Shown here one piece after another: positions 26,931-38,908 of a stretch of 64,000 nt of DNA. Made by a program: the position numbers and the translations under genes. Within the stretch, counting starts at the first letter, position 1. Every line of letters begins with the position of its first letter. The stretch is taken from contig NC_060114.1 of assembly GCF_021155765.1 (NCBI RefSeq), forward strand, positions 10,135,001 through 10,199,000, given 5' to 3'. A model generated the notes under the pieces. It had not been told where the DNA came from and did not search any database. It worked only from the letters and a program-made list of their open reading frames with translations. The stretch comes from Diprion similis (lineage: Eukaryota > Arthropoda > Insecta > Hymenoptera > Diprionidae).

Positions 26931-26944
26931 CTGGATTAATCCAG
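26931..26944. promoter_or_regulatory. Back-to-back TAATCC homeodomain-type palindrome
   Basis: A perfect 14-bp palindrome CTGGATTAATCCAG containing two opposed TAATCC cores. TAATCC is the preferred core of K50 homeodomains (Orthodenticle, Bicoid, Pitx types). It lies within a lower-repeat block (26890-27080). Binding is inferred from the motif alone. Confidence 0.3.
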
Positions 26945-28017
26945 GTTAAGCGCATGAAAGTCAAAACGCTCGTATCGGCACGGATTAGTTCGAGGCAACT
27001 CAATACGACGATTAGCAGGTTCGCAGCTATAATATAATCTTAACTACGATCCGAGTCACGAAGCTCTTGTTTCCATGCAGAAGCCTGGAATCCATGGCTT
27101 CAAAGCGCCGAAATTCAGCTGCTCAGTCTAGGAGAAGAAAAAAAAAAAATTTTCGTTGTCATGTCATCCAGTCCAGTGATAACAAACCGGAAAAACAGTT
27201 TTTTCGCGATACTTTTCATTAGATACTATGAATACCGAAAGGTCGGTCCGACAAATTTCCGCGATGATCTCGAAAAAAAAAAACACGGCTAGATGAAGAA
27301 TCTGAGACTGAAAAGCTTTGGCAGTGAAATGAAAAAGTATTGATGGATGAAATTGAAAACATAAAAATGTCTAAGAAACAAGAGAAATATAAATTATTGT
27401 TTTAAATAAATGAATAAACTCGGAAAAGCGTATAATCGTTTATTTAAAAAAATAGTAATATAAAGGACGAAGTACAAGTTTGTTGGTAAAACATTGAAAA
27501 TCGATTCATTTCCAGTAGAACCGAAAGTTCGAATTAAACGAAACTTTGCAATTTTTCATGCCTATTATTTTGTAAAATCCTGCAAGTTTCAAATGTTTTT
27601 ATCAAGTCGTTTCCGAAATCGTCGCCGGAGTTTGTTGGACAGACAGACGGGCATGGAAACCGACATTTTTCTGAAAACCTGTTTTTCGGATTCCAGAGAT
27701 TATAAAATGTGAGTTTCGACAAAAAGCAACACTTTCCTAGTATCACCAAAGGTAATGAAAAGTACAAATAAAGGATGTCAGGTGTAACGGGTTCCACTTC
27801 ACACATCATCAAACAAACGTTTGATTTTTATGATAAACCATGGCTTAGCGACTTACGATTAAAATGTTTTTCTTTTTTTATTTATTTATTTATTTTTTTG
27901 CTATCTTCATCGTGAATAAATCATTTTAATCGCGCTCGCAGTGTGTGCTTCATTAATCGTTTAGCCAAGGGTGAATTTTTCATGGTACTTGGAACGATCG
28001 ATGAATGAATAACCTTT

Positions 28018-28058
28018 CTGGGTAATTGGCATTGATGCATTCATGGCAAATTACCCAG
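28018..28058. repeat. Short inverted repeat, 10-bp arms
   Basis: The 41-bp segment begins CTGGGTAATT and ends with its exact reverse complement AATTACCCAG. The 21-bp interior is itself partly symmetrical around GATGCAT. It could be a dimeric factor site or simply chance. Confidence 0.4.
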
Positions 28059-28758
28059 GAGATCGATTTATAAGGCTTTAGTAAAAGCAGGCATTTATGA
28101 AGACTGCGGCTTAAATCTGCTTAAAAATTTTCACGCTGTATTTGTTCAAGTAAAAATGGGTGACACGCAGAATATAATTTTCTGTACACTTAACGACAGA
28201 GACTAACGTCAAGCTGTTATTATTTTTGATTACAGGTAAGAATCCTCTCCTTCGTGTATAAGGTACAGATCAATACCTACTTCTACTACTAGTCGGTGAA
28301 GGCGAGAGGTAAGTCAAAGTTAGCGAAGCACCAACGACGTGAATTCACTAAACCCGAACACTTTTTTCAAAATTGGAACGCACAAATTTCGGCAAAGCAT
28401 TCTCACTCAATGAAATATCATTTTGCAAAAATTTTTCCTGGTCAAAATCAGTTCTTTTCGTTTTATCAAAATGAAAGTTCTGAACATTTCTGGAGGCGTT
28501 CAACTTTTGATGATAAATTTTTAGTGAATTACTGAAGGTGTTCGTATCAATTTTTTTTTTTTTTTTTTTTTTTCTCTCAGGGGTGTTTTGAAAATCGTTC
28601 TCGTTATCTATTAACCGTAATAGAATTTTTTAGGCTGATTGTCATCGAAGAAAAATTCCGATCTGCGCTTGAGAGTTTCAATCGAATCCTTGGAAAATAG
28701 AACCTAGTTTGCAAATATTATTTCAACAGAGGAAATTAGTATGTATGAGGAATTCAAT

Positions 28759-29280
28759 GCGAATCCAACCAACGTCTGACCCTGTTTTTAAATTTTGTTA
28801 AAATATTTTTTGGAATTTGTCTCAATTATCAAACAGTACCTTGAATTAATTTCGATTTTTTATTCAACTGATTAAGTATTTACAAATATTGAGAGTGATT
28901 TTGAAAAGGACGTTTTTTAAAATTTTCAAAAACTGTATTTTCTTTTCCAAACATTTCACGGCCAGGCTCATGATGAACCATTTTAATTTTCTATTCTATT
29001 TTAGCTTTGTTTGAACGGTTTGAAAACTCACCAAAAAATTCTCAACACTTCTATTTTGAAATACGAAAATAAAAAGTGCGAAAAAAGAAAGAGAAACAAA
29101 ATCAGCCCATTTTGAAAAAGTTCCATTTCAAAATCACTCTCAATACATACAAATAATTAACCAGTTGAATAAAAAAATGTGAAAAAATTCTGGCTCCTGT
29201 TTCAGAGATGAGACAATTGCAGAAAAAACTTTGAACAAATCAAAAATGGTAAGATCGAGTCAGACGTTGGTTGGGTTCGC
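28759..29280. mobile_element. Long inverted repeat, probable decayed MITE
   Basis: The left arm (about 28759-28920) and the right arm (about 29120-29280) match as reverse complements along about 160 bp. Both carry CCAACCAACGTCTGA near the outer edge and TATTGAGAGTGATTTTGAAA near the inner edge. A gap or substitutions occur mid-arm. The centre is AT-rich with no transposase frame. I could not fix a target-site duplication, and the outer limits may extend some tens of bases. An RNA from it would fold into a long hairpin. Confidence 0.7.
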
Positions 29281-32074
29281 TGTAGAAATCAGGGAAGTAT
29301 CCACTGATGCATTTTCACTGATTCAAACTCAGAGATTAGCTGTTAGTGATTTCAAACCAGACTCCATGGACTTTGGGTCCTCGCTAACCGGCGGACAGCA
29401 CGTAGGCCACGTTTCAGGATCTGCTCTTTGCACTATGGCCAACAATTGGCTGTACAACCAGCTACTTTGCTATTCAGCGTTGTATTTTGGCCGGTGGGTT
29501 GGTGAAATTGTGCCGGTTTGGCAAGTTGGGCGTCTCCCAGCCCAGAATAACACGGAGAAAAGCCCAAACGAGCGCCATGTCGAGCTGTTCTCCTCTCCAT
29601 GTTTGTACTCCATGTCGCGTTGTAACCGCGTAACGTATTCCTCGTGTACCAGATGTGATTAGTATGCAGTTTGTTCTCTGAAGGTACCAGATGCCGTACT
29701 TTCGTGCTTACTCACTCATGCACTTCAATGTGAATGTATTCGGTTCAGCTGATACATGTGTGTCAGGTACTGAACTCCCGCGCCCTTAATAAAACCCAGA
29801 GGTATCGGCCCGTTTCAAGGCCTGAGGTCTAGATTGCAGATGGATTCTGTTGCCTGCGTGAGAATCCAATTTCCCGAAATTCGATGCGACATGACATCTT
29901 GGTGTATAAATAGGTCAGGTTCCTAGGTGAATTGACTTGGTACTTGTGTGAAAATCTCTCAGTAGGTCGACTAAGATTTTTGGATTGATTTAACCGTTTT
30001 TTAATGTGTTACGAAATGGAAATAAAAGGACAAATTAACAAATTAAACGTTGGAATTGAAATAATTTGCGCCATATTTTTACTCGCAGAAATTTAACAAG
30101 TTTAATAGAAACTCAAAGTGGATTTGCTGGGACATTACGTTCGTCATGTTGGCAACACTAATTGTCTAGAGATCGGCATGAGACAAAGAGTTATACGGAG
30201 GCGTAAAGAGGTCGAGGATTAAATTTTCGATTTTATTTATTCCATCCTATTAACTTTCTCACGTCATTTTTCATCTAAGGAATTTCCTTCAAATCAATTT
30301 CATTAGTCATCCCATCAACAGTCGATTTCATGAGTAAATTTTACTTCCGAGCAAATCTCCCGCCAAAGCAAGGACAGTTCGGAATAAAGCCGGGTTCAGG
30401 TCAAATGTTGACATTCTTTTTGTTTTTCCAAACTTTTTTTAAAGGGTACCATCACTTCCCTTAACAAATTTCCTCACAAATAAAAAAAGAAACCTTTTCG
30501 CCATATAGTATAGTTGGGTGGTCAAAAAAAAAAAAAGGAAAAAAAAAATAAGGGTAGGATTTTTAGGGCTGAAAATTCTAGGCTCAACTATATGTATAGG
30601 TATTTGGTAAGCCAGCGTGTACAGCGTTGGTAATTTCGAAATATTTTTCTTTTTTAAGAAAATTTGAAAGTTGATAGTTGAAAAAAAAAAGTTGATAAAT
30701 TTCTCCCCTGAAACTTAATCTAACCTGCAGTGACCTGACGTTTTTATATGAAAAAAGTCAAACCATAGAATATAAATTTCATTGTGCCAAGATTTCCATC
30801 TACAAAGCGATAGGAAATTCAAACGGGATTACAAAGGCGTGGAAAAAATGTTCAAAGGTACTGTTTAATTGCGGGTCACCCAAAATATCCTCGAAAACTT
30901 GTGAACTAAAAACCCGTAGACTCATCCATGATACGAATTTCGGTCGAATTCGGTATCGGAAACGCTGTGGACAGTCATCCAGGGAATTATTCATGCCTAG
31001 ATATGTATGCATGTATTCGGGGCAATACACGTACCTTGCCTAGTCCAGGGTAGGTAAGGGTTAGAGAGGCTAACAGCAGCGGCTCTGCCGCGTACGGATC
31101 AATGAAACGGAATCTCATATCGGGCCATGGCCATGGCAGTGTGGCCGGGTGCGTAAATACGGAAATACGCGTCCTGCAGAGGCCAGGATAGACCAAAGGA
31201 TATTAATAGGATGTCAATTATTCCATTCCGCGTTGGCAATGAGGAATTGATTAGACCAATCTTGGTGCGTGATTGATTTCACCTCTGAAAAGGGTTTGGC
31301 TCTCTCTCTCTCTCTCTCTCTCTCCCTTATCCTGAAATCCCTTTTATTCAGGACCACGCGAAACGAGGTATTGACGTATCTAACCAGATACTAAGAGACT
31401 GGTATGGATCGAGGATCGATTTCGAGATCGGATTTTTGTCGATTATTTTTATTCTCGAGTAGGGGAAAGAGCGTGAAGTTATTGGAATATGACGTTATTC
31501 CATGATAGCGGAGGATAGAATAAAATTCTTTCTGCTTTTGAAGGTCCGAGATGAAATAATGCGTTTTGGATCTACTTTTAGACGCAGATTATCCAATTTT
31601 CAAGTCGAATATGAAGAAATAAGCACCAGAAATTTTTACATTCGATCGCACTTATATGAGCTTAATGAAATTTAACTCATATCGTAAACTACAATTTGGG
31701 GTTCAGTTAAAATCTTGGACATATTTGATTTTCAATATGAAGAAAAAGTGAATAATATCTTTGAGAAGAAATTTACTTAAAAAAAAAGAAAGGACCGTTA
31801 ACGCAATAGTCGTTGAAAAAATCTTTGATCTTCATTCCACGAGAATTTGCAGGTCCGTTTTTGATCCAATTTGATTTTACACTGATTTTAGGGTAAACGT
31901 GATATATCGAGAATATAAATCAAAGAAAGATCAAGGTGGTGAAATTTGACCAAGCTAGAAATTCACGGAACCTGGAAATCTACGATCATTCAAAATTTTC
32001 TCATTTCTGAACTTTCGAGACTTTGAAATTTCGGAGTTATGCTCCTTCGCTATTTTTCCCTTTCGGAACCTTGA
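29281..32074. other. Non-coding sequence, no gene recognised
   Basis: Contains a 143-codon frame at 29231-29662 that begins inside the inverted repeat and resembles nothing known. A GC-richer patch lies at 30950-31250 and a (CT)n microsatellite at 31300-31324. No exon structure seen. Confidence 0.4.
31300..31324. repeat. (CT)n microsatellite
   Basis: About twelve uninterrupted CT dinucleotides. Confidence 0.95.
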
Positions 32075-32310
32075 ACTTTGGGAACTTTGAACGTCGGATT
32101 TAAGACCATTCGAAACCTTGTTGTTTCATCAAAGTTTAATTTCTTTAAGTTTCACCGTCAAACAATTCGGAATTTGGCACTTTGGGAACTTCGAGCCTCG
32201 GATTCAAGTCCAATCAAAACTCTGGTCTTACGTCAAAGTATGATTTCCTTACTCCAACTCTCACCACCCAAAAATCCAGAATTTGACACTTTCGGAACTG
32301 TTCAAATTCC
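32075..32310. repeat. Degenerate tandem repeat, period about 105 bp
   Basis: The word ACTTTGGGAACTT occurs at 32075 and 32179, with a diverged form at 32288. The segments between align through CGGATT(T/C)AAG and CATCAAAG/CGTCAAAG words with many substitutions. An 86-codon frame crosses it but looks incidental. Confidence 0.6.
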
Positions 32311-35239
32311 AAAGTCCAACTCCGTCCCGTTTTTATAATCTACTAGAAACTTATGGAACGATATATCTGACATTTAACCACTCTCGTTGAAATGTCGGTA
32401 TTTCGTCATAGATAATTGACGTTTTAGATGTTTCTCACTGTTCGAGTGCCCGTTCACTTCCATACTTCCGTCGCAACCCTGATGAATCACCCTCATCCCT
32501 GCACCCTTTCGCACCCGTCATTTGTCATCATCCGGAACTTTGATCCGAGAATATTGCGATACACAAACGCGGCAATTAACCGAGACCGACTGAGGCATCA
32601 TTAGGCACAGACACCCCCACCCAGCTGTTAGGATTGTCGATTGATTACACTGAACGGCATCGAAAAATCGAATTGATATTGGGAATTGGAATAAAATTAT
32701 CTTCGATTCGTTTTATGAACACTTACTCTTACCTCTTTGCGTTTGTTTTTCTTCATTTTTTCCAACTTTCAGCGTTTTTCTATCGCTAGGGAGGAAAGAA
32801 ATTTTTTTTCACACATGTATCACTTGGTCTCGAAATTTTTTGTATGCATGCGTGGTTCGCCTACACCTGACTTATTCCTATGGAGACACTCGTCACGTCG
32901 GCATTTCAACTTCGTGTCTCGAATTTCGGCGGAATAACCTTCCGTGCCGCAAGGCAGTACGTGACGCATAATGTGCTTCATACATGAGACGACAGTGGAA
33001 TAAAGTAGTACGTATTCCAGAGCTCCGATGGGTAGAGATAAGCTCACAGAGACTTGATCGAATCATTCGTGACGAATTCTTTGAAAGATCGATTAAAATC
33101 CGAGAGAAAATATAAACACAAAAATCTCCATTGGCTGACGTGGACCCAGAAAACAGCGGATTCGTTTCACTTACCACGAAAATTGGACGAATTTTTTATT
33201 TCGATTTATTGTTTTTTTTTTCTTTTTGTTTTTTTTTCCGTACACAATGAAAAGTATCACAGAATTGAGAACCATGAGTAACAAGTTTGTGGTAATATTC
33301 CGATTTCTGGATCATCCTTTAATATGTGATACTGAATTTTCAAACAAAATCAAAAAGGAAATTAGAGGAGGACCCACAAGAAATTTTAACAAAAAAATAA
33401 ATAATCATTTCTTTTTAATACTCAGATATTACTGGAGCAGTTTGTTTAATATGTGTTGAATTAAAATATGCAACATTTTTTTCGGACAATAACGAATTTT
33501 TTTGAAAGATTTTGTGACGAAATGATTGAACGATAAAGACGATTTACTCTAGAATATAAATTTTTTTTTGTCTACCTATCGATAGATAATCAGCGATTTA
33601 TTCGATATCAGTAGATTTAAAAGATGCAGAGTTATTTGAGAAAAAAAAAAAAAAAATCTACAATTTTTGATACTGTCGTGCCCCGGAAAACTTTTTATTT
33701 TTAATTATTGAAAATAATGATGAATTTGTTCGAAATGGATCAGAACAACTTATACTTGACTCGGGTTCTCCCCTATTTGCTTTTTTCAAAGTTTCAAGAA
33801 TTGCTTCGACAAGAAGTATAAACATTATTGGATCAGCAACGAGTGTCTCACAAAAGAGCTTAAATTTTGTTTAAACTTCCCGCGGTTTGAGGTATCGGAA
33901 GAAAATCGTATTTTCGTCAAAGGATAATATCACGATTACGGGTAGATGGGCAGAGAACGTGTTGAAAAAATTATTTATGGAAGCAGAGAGCAGACGACAC
34001 TCTCGCAAGATTTCTCTCAGTCACCTGAGGCGTATTCGCACTATTCATTGAATTGTGCGACCGGTGAAAAATCCGCTTCCATCCTCTATGCAGGGCAAGA
34101 AACGTTTCACAGAATTTTTTCCCGCGGTGTGATAAGATCCTGGCAGCATTTATCAACGCCGCGTGGTCAAAAGCGAGCACGAAATAGACGCGGAAGGGGC
34201 TGAGGTCACTGAGAGGTAAGCGAGGGGCTCGAATTTCGGCATCGGAGCGAGAATCTGTCAGACAACAAGTGGCAAATCCACTTCGGGATCCATGCCACCA
34301 GCTTCCGCCTCCGGGAAAAACGAGAATCGATTAGGATGGAGGTCGCCGAGACGAGCGTATCTTCTCTTCACCAGCAATCGATACCCTCAACGACTCCAGC
34401 CTCCAGCCTCCAGCCTCCAGCCTCCAGGCTCCAGGCTCTCTGTCCTGATGACTGTTGTTCGAGCTGAACTCAACGATCTCCAAGCTCTGATGGCCACGGT
34501 TGACCAATCTCGGTGCGAGAAAATAATTTCCTTCCTGATTTGAGGCGCCACATGTTTATGTCCCATTCCTGGTCAGGTGATGCGTTTTATTGCGTTGGAA
34601 TGCTTTATGGAATTTTGAATAAAATGAATTGATTTTCATCGTAATGTTAACAGTTATTGTACAAAAATTGTATTTTCGTTGTTCACTGAGTCGGGACCTC
34701 CGTCCATGGTTAAAGAAAATCCACTGTTGAACTATAAGAGCGAAAAAGCGCGTGACATTTTCGCGATAGATAAATTTGCAATCGGGTTGATAGATAGATA
34801 CTTGTAAAACCATTTCTTACTTGGGTCAAGAAATGAGACCGTTTTTCAGATAAACACGCATTCTGCTAACGCCAATTTATGGAATTGAAAGATTTCCGAG
34901 TTTCTACAAGGTTCGTAATTTCAATCAGTGGCGTTAGCTGCACTGATTGAGGGTAAAATTCCACCCCCCGCCCCTCCCTCGCCGCTAGCCCCAACGTAAT
35001 CGAACGATTCAATCCTGTTTATTGACCACGTGTCAAATTATTTTGTGGTTGATATGAAATCATTAGTCAATAACGTTACTCGAATTACTGAATTACTGGT
35101 CACCCTCAGGCTAATTAAGTGAATCAATCACTATCATCATTCATCGCGGAGTAACGTGGACGAATTGTTTCCACTTGAAAATTTAATCACTCGATATTCG
35201 TACGATAATAAAAGACATTCGAGTGGATTAGTCGAGTCG
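32311..35239. other. Non-coding sequence with a 7-bp minisatellite
   Basis: AT-rich sequence with a GC-richer segment at 33950-34440. A less repetitive block at 34960-35160 contains several homeodomain-type TAAT cores and a CACGTG E-box near 35028. No gene recognised. Confidence 0.4.
34394..34435. repeat. 7-bp tandem repeat (CTCCAGC)n
   Basis: Six head-to-tail copies; the last two end in G instead of C. Confidence 0.95.
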
Positions 35240-35790
35240 CCACCGTTTCTATAGAATCGTTTATACAGAGTTTATTTCTACGGATAATATTTCTACGAAG
35301 TTCGATTATACAGAATTATTTTAGGTAAATGTCTACAGAGATCCTGAAAAAAAGTCGTTCTTACAGACGGATTCTTTCAGAATTCTCGATTCTACGGAAT
35401 AAATGCGAAAAGCCATTTTCTACAGAGAACGTTTCTACAGAATTTATGTCTGGAAGTTCGATTCTACAGTTCAGAATTCAGTTCGGGAAATTTGTTTCTA
35501 CAAAATTCGGTAGTGGAATTTCGTTTCTTTCATACATTTAATAGTCAATTTTGTGGATTTTGATTTAATTAAATTTAATCTAATTTTATTTAATTTAAAT
35601 CATTTTACCGCCATTTGTAAAAATGAACTTGTAGAAAGGAAATGAACTTCCAGACCTGAATTCTGTAGAAACGAACTCTGCAGAAACGAACAATTGGAAA
35701 TAACATCTCTATAGAAACGGACCTACACGGTGAACTTTGTGGCAAAATATCTTCTCTGTAGAAACGATATCTTTAGAAACGATCCTGCCT
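35240..35790. repeat. Opposed array of short CGTTTCTACAGA-type motifs
   Basis: From about 35245 to 35510 there are roughly a dozen degenerate copies of GTTTCTACAGAATTCG in forward orientation at irregular spacing. From about 35625 to 35790 there are about six copies in reverse orientation (CTGTAGAAACGAAC and variants). An AT-rich centre of about 100 bp (35540-35620) separates them. The result is a loose foldback made from many small units. I know no family with this layout. A decayed foldback element or a clustered factor-binding array are the two readings. Confidence 0.65.
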
Positions 35791-37310
35791 CGATTGGTCG
35801 GCCAATTCCATCTACGTATTTTATTGGCCAAACTAACCCTAGAATTTTCATCATTCTTCGAGCAACGTTTTACCAAGCACTTGGTTGCTGTGTCAATCAA
35901 GTGTAAAGGAAATAAGAAATACACAATATATACAACAATATACATATATACATAGACATGCACAAGCGCGATGTCGAAAAGTCGTTTCCCCTCGACTTGA
36001 ATTATTCTTCCATCAGCCGAAAGTGTTCGCTCGTATTTTCAAGCCTTGCGGTTCCTCTTGGGGTAAGGTCACGTCAACTGGTCGTTACTTGGTGACAGCA
36101 GTCGGATGACGTGAGATGAAAGAAAAATAAAAGGGACCAGCAATATAGAAGAGAGAACGAGTGGGAAGTGCGGAGCGGCTTCAGCCAAATTAGAAAGCGT
36201 TGTAATTGCACATCGTCGGCACGCAATCAACGACAGCTGACCACCCTAAGCTCGAAAGAATTTTATTATACCGGCTCTTGTCCGTGAGGTTGTGTCAAAG
36301 CAGGTGTGCAACATGAAACATGAGCCTTGAAATATGGCAACCAAAAGCAGTCATGATTGGTAACTTCAATTGCAACTGATTTTCATACTCTTTTTTGCAC
36401 CGTAATTCATGATTAGAATTTTTTCGAGAATGAAATAGGAAGATGGAATATTCGTGACTGCTTCAGCAGTTGTTGTATCGTTGAACTCTATTGATTGATC
36501 TATCAAAACGCTTCGGAATGATTTTACTTCAGCGCTAAATTCACTGAACCTTTTCAGGTTTTTGAGCATTTTAAAAATGAATTCGAGTGTGGTCAAAATT
36601 TGGGCCTAAAATATAGATTCAAGTAAGAGGAAATCCGTGTGTAAAACAGGAAAATGGAAATGAAATTTTTCATCATGTGCTGTTCGTTGCTCAGACGACG
36701 GCGAAGTGAGAACAATTTATGAGGGAGCGAAATCGGTCCGTCGAACGAATCTACGATTTAACTCGGTGGTTCTGGGCCTGATTGCGAGTGATAATTTAAG
36801 GCAAGAATTTCCAGCGCCAGGTTAACAGGCTTGTCACGTCGTCCTTACACGTTTTGCTTGGACTTTAGCCAGCTCGGATTTTCAACTAACGGTGGGGTGG
36901 TGCTTGCAGTGAATCGAAAGAGAGCCTGCAGGGTAAGGGATGATGAAATGAATGGAGGGTCCGAGGATTGGAAATGACCAGCTCCGTCGAGGCAATAGAA
37001 CCCATAATGCTGCGACCCGTTATATCGACGCTCAGACAATGGAGTATTCCGGTGTCCGGATACCGTAAAACCCATCGAAAGGATGCACTTTGACATCATT
37101 CCATGGCTCGTATCTGAAGTATAGACGGTCCTCGAGCCTGGATTTGCGGAATAATCCGGCCACGCAAGGATTCTTCACATCACCATAATATGGATTATGA
37201 TTTTTCGAAACTCGGTTTATCGGGGGAATTATTTTTGCTGGTTTTTTATTGCAGTTTCGATTTTTTGAAACGTCGATTTCACTGGACTGGTTTAAATTAG
37301 GACGGTTATG
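35791..37310. other. Non-coding sequence downstream of the transporter cluster
   Basis: No recognisable gene. The portion 36700-37310 may include the 3' flank of the transporter gene that ends at 37410. Confidence 0.4.
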
Positions 37311-37316
37311 TTTATT
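37311..37316 (-). terminator. Candidate poly-A signal of first transporter
   Basis: TTTATT on the given strand, so AATAAA on the minus strand, about 94 bp after the stop codon. A second AATAAA lies near 37243. Confidence 0.45.
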
Positions 37317-37409
37317 CATTACTACGACGTTTAAGATTGACTAAACTATCACATAAATAAATTGTCACCTTGATTTGTTGTTGGTACATTGTAAGCCAGT
37401 CAAGAGTTT

Positions 37410-38861
37410 TCAAGACTTTATATCTACGGGGATAGAGATCTTTGCACCGAGTTCACGTTGAATTTGTTCCAATGGTTTCCCCTTCGTCTCCGGCACAATG
37501 AATATAACGAACAATACACCAATCGCGCAAATCACACTGTACATCCAGAAAGTAGCGTAATTCCCAAAAGCTTCGACGAGGTCGTTGAACGTCCTTGTCA
37601 CTAAGAATGCCATCAACCAGTTGAAGGCGCAGGCACTGCTTCCAGCGATGCCTTTTATTTGAGGTGAGAATAGCTCACCGACCATCATGAATGGAATTGG
37701 CCCAAAACCGAGACTGCTCATGAGGATGAAGAGGCAAACGGATACAAGCGGGATCCAGTTGACCGATGAAACGTCCACTCCTTTCTCTTCCAAGTAATAG
37801 TATGTACCCAAGGCAAGCATGCCGACCGTCATTGCACTTATCGATGCAAGAAGCAGAACCTTACGGCCCAGCCTATCAACTATGAGCAGACTAGTGAAGG
37901 TCGCTATGACTTGTAGAGCTCCAACAATGATCGTAGATGCGTCAGTGGAAATGGCGCCGTTCTGACCAAAAATACTTCCAGTGTAGAACACAATCGCATT
38001 GACACCACTCAGTTGTTGGAAGAACATTAAGCCGTAGGCTATTATCAGTCCGTTTCTAGCTACTTTCGTCTTTATTGCTACAAGAAATGAGCCTTGGTAC
38101 CGCATCTCTTCCGCAAGTACTAACTTCCTCAGAAGTAGCTCGTGTTCGATGTCATATTTAGGGCCTCGGACTCTGAGAAGACTGGCTCTGGCCTCTTCTT
38201 CTCGACCCTTCATCAAATAGTACGTTGGACTTTCTGGCATGAATGAAAAGATGGTGAAGAAAATCAGCGGAACGACCGCGAAAGTTATCGATAAATAGTA
38301 TATCGGTATCAGGGTACCGAGAATGTACGAAATCAGAATTCCAGATGTCAGCATCAATTCGTGAAACGCTCCCAGCCTTCCTCGGATCGTCTTCTCGCCT
38401 ATTTCTGCGGTGTAAACTGCCACCGACACGCAGAATCCGCCGCCACTGAAGCCGAGTAGAAACCTTCCGACGCAAAACATGGCCACCGAGTTCGCCCAGA
38501 TGACGAGTGACCAGCCAATCGTGTAGGGAACGGTTAGCATCAGCATGCTGCGCTTTCTCCCGAAAGCGTCCATCATCAGTCCCATGGGAATGCAGATTGC
38601 TGCTGATCCCAAATTCGTCACTGAACCGATCCACGAAAAATCCGAGGTGCTTATTGTCATGTTGTATTGTTCTGCCAATTTTTCTCCATTATCGCCACCT
38701 GACGTCGACCATCCCAAGACTCCACCGAATGCCAGTGCTCCTAGGGTAGCAGACAGTGCGGCAACGTATTGGGGCAGTTGTTTAGCTCGAACGAGTGGTT
38801 TTGAATCATTCTCGTTTGTCACCAGCGTCAATTGTGACACACTTATTCCCTTCTCGGCCAT
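37410..38861 (-). CDS. Facilitated trehalose transporter Tret1-like (sugar porter, MFS)
   Basis: A 483-residue major facilitator superfamily sugar porter, expected to have 12 membrane helices and to carry trehalose or another sugar down its gradient across the plasma membrane. Family signatures are in order: GRKRSML after helix 2 (about 101-107), E-(x)n-RGRLGAF between helices 4 and 5 (about 153-166), PESPTYYL before the central loop (209-216), FFQQLSGVNAI in helix 7 (280-290), DRLGRK (329-334), GPIPFMMVGELF in helix 10 (387-398) and PETKGKPLEQ near the C-terminus (457-466). Both helix-7 glutamines (282 and 283) are present. I chose the ATG at 38861; the frame opens eight codons upstream at a GTG. 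An acceptor AG at 38909-38910 suggests a 5'UTR intron ending 47 bp before the ATG. The coding region is a single exon of normal length. The same-strand paralogue lies about 4 kb upstream. The true substrate is not proven. Confidence 0.93.
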   Translation of the reverse strand: MAEKGISVSQLTLVTNENDSKPLVRAKQLPQYVAALSATLGALAFGGVLGWSTSGGDNGEKLAEQYNMTISTSDFSWIGSVTNLGSAAICIPMGLMMDAFGRKRSMLMLTVPYTIGWSLVIWANSVAMFCVGRFLLGFSGGGFCVSVAVYTAEIGEKTIRGRLGAFHELMLTSGILISYILGTLIPIYYLSITFAVVPLIFFTIFSFMPESPTYYLMKGREEEARASLLRVRGPKYDIEHELLLRKLVLAEEMRYQGSFLVAIKTKVARNGLIIAYGLMFFQQLSGVNAIVFYTGSIFGQNGAISTDASTIIVGALQVIATFTSLLIVDRLGRKVLLLASISAMTVGMLALGTYYYLEEKGVDVSSVNWIPLVSVCLFILMSSLGFGPIPFMMVGELFSPQIKGIAGSSACAFNWLMAFLVTRTFNDLVEAFGNYATFWMYSVICAIGVLFVIFIVPETKGKPLEQIQRELGAKISIPVDIKS

Positions 38862-38908
38862 CTTGAATGGTAAGTCTGCTTGCACGAAGGGCTCGCGTGC
38901 TTCTTAAC
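38862..38908 (-). other. Probable 5'UTR segment of first transporter
   Basis: On the minus strand a plausible acceptor (ending ATACAG, followed by GTTAAG) lies 47 bp before the ATG. The paralogue has an acceptor 42 bp before its ATG. The upstream leader exon is not identified. Confidence 0.4.

Larger units (their letters stand above)
25341..28758. other. Non-coding sequence with scattered palindromes
   Basis: AT-rich, with a GC-richer patch at 25960-26320. Two short palindromic sites at 26931 and 28018 are listed separately. A T23 tract lies at 28551-28573. No gene recognised. Confidence 0.4.

Noticed and set aside
29231..29662. A 143-codon plus-strand frame, the longest in the first 37 kb
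   Set aside because: It starts inside an inverted-repeat element, has no recognisable domain and no supporting splice or promoter signals.
38158..38634. A 158-codon frame on the minus strand inside the first transporter, conserved as a similar frame at 43675-44151 in the second
   Set aside because: It overlaps the transporter frame and lies in the high-identity tract, so its conservation follows from nucleotide identity; the product resembles nothing known.
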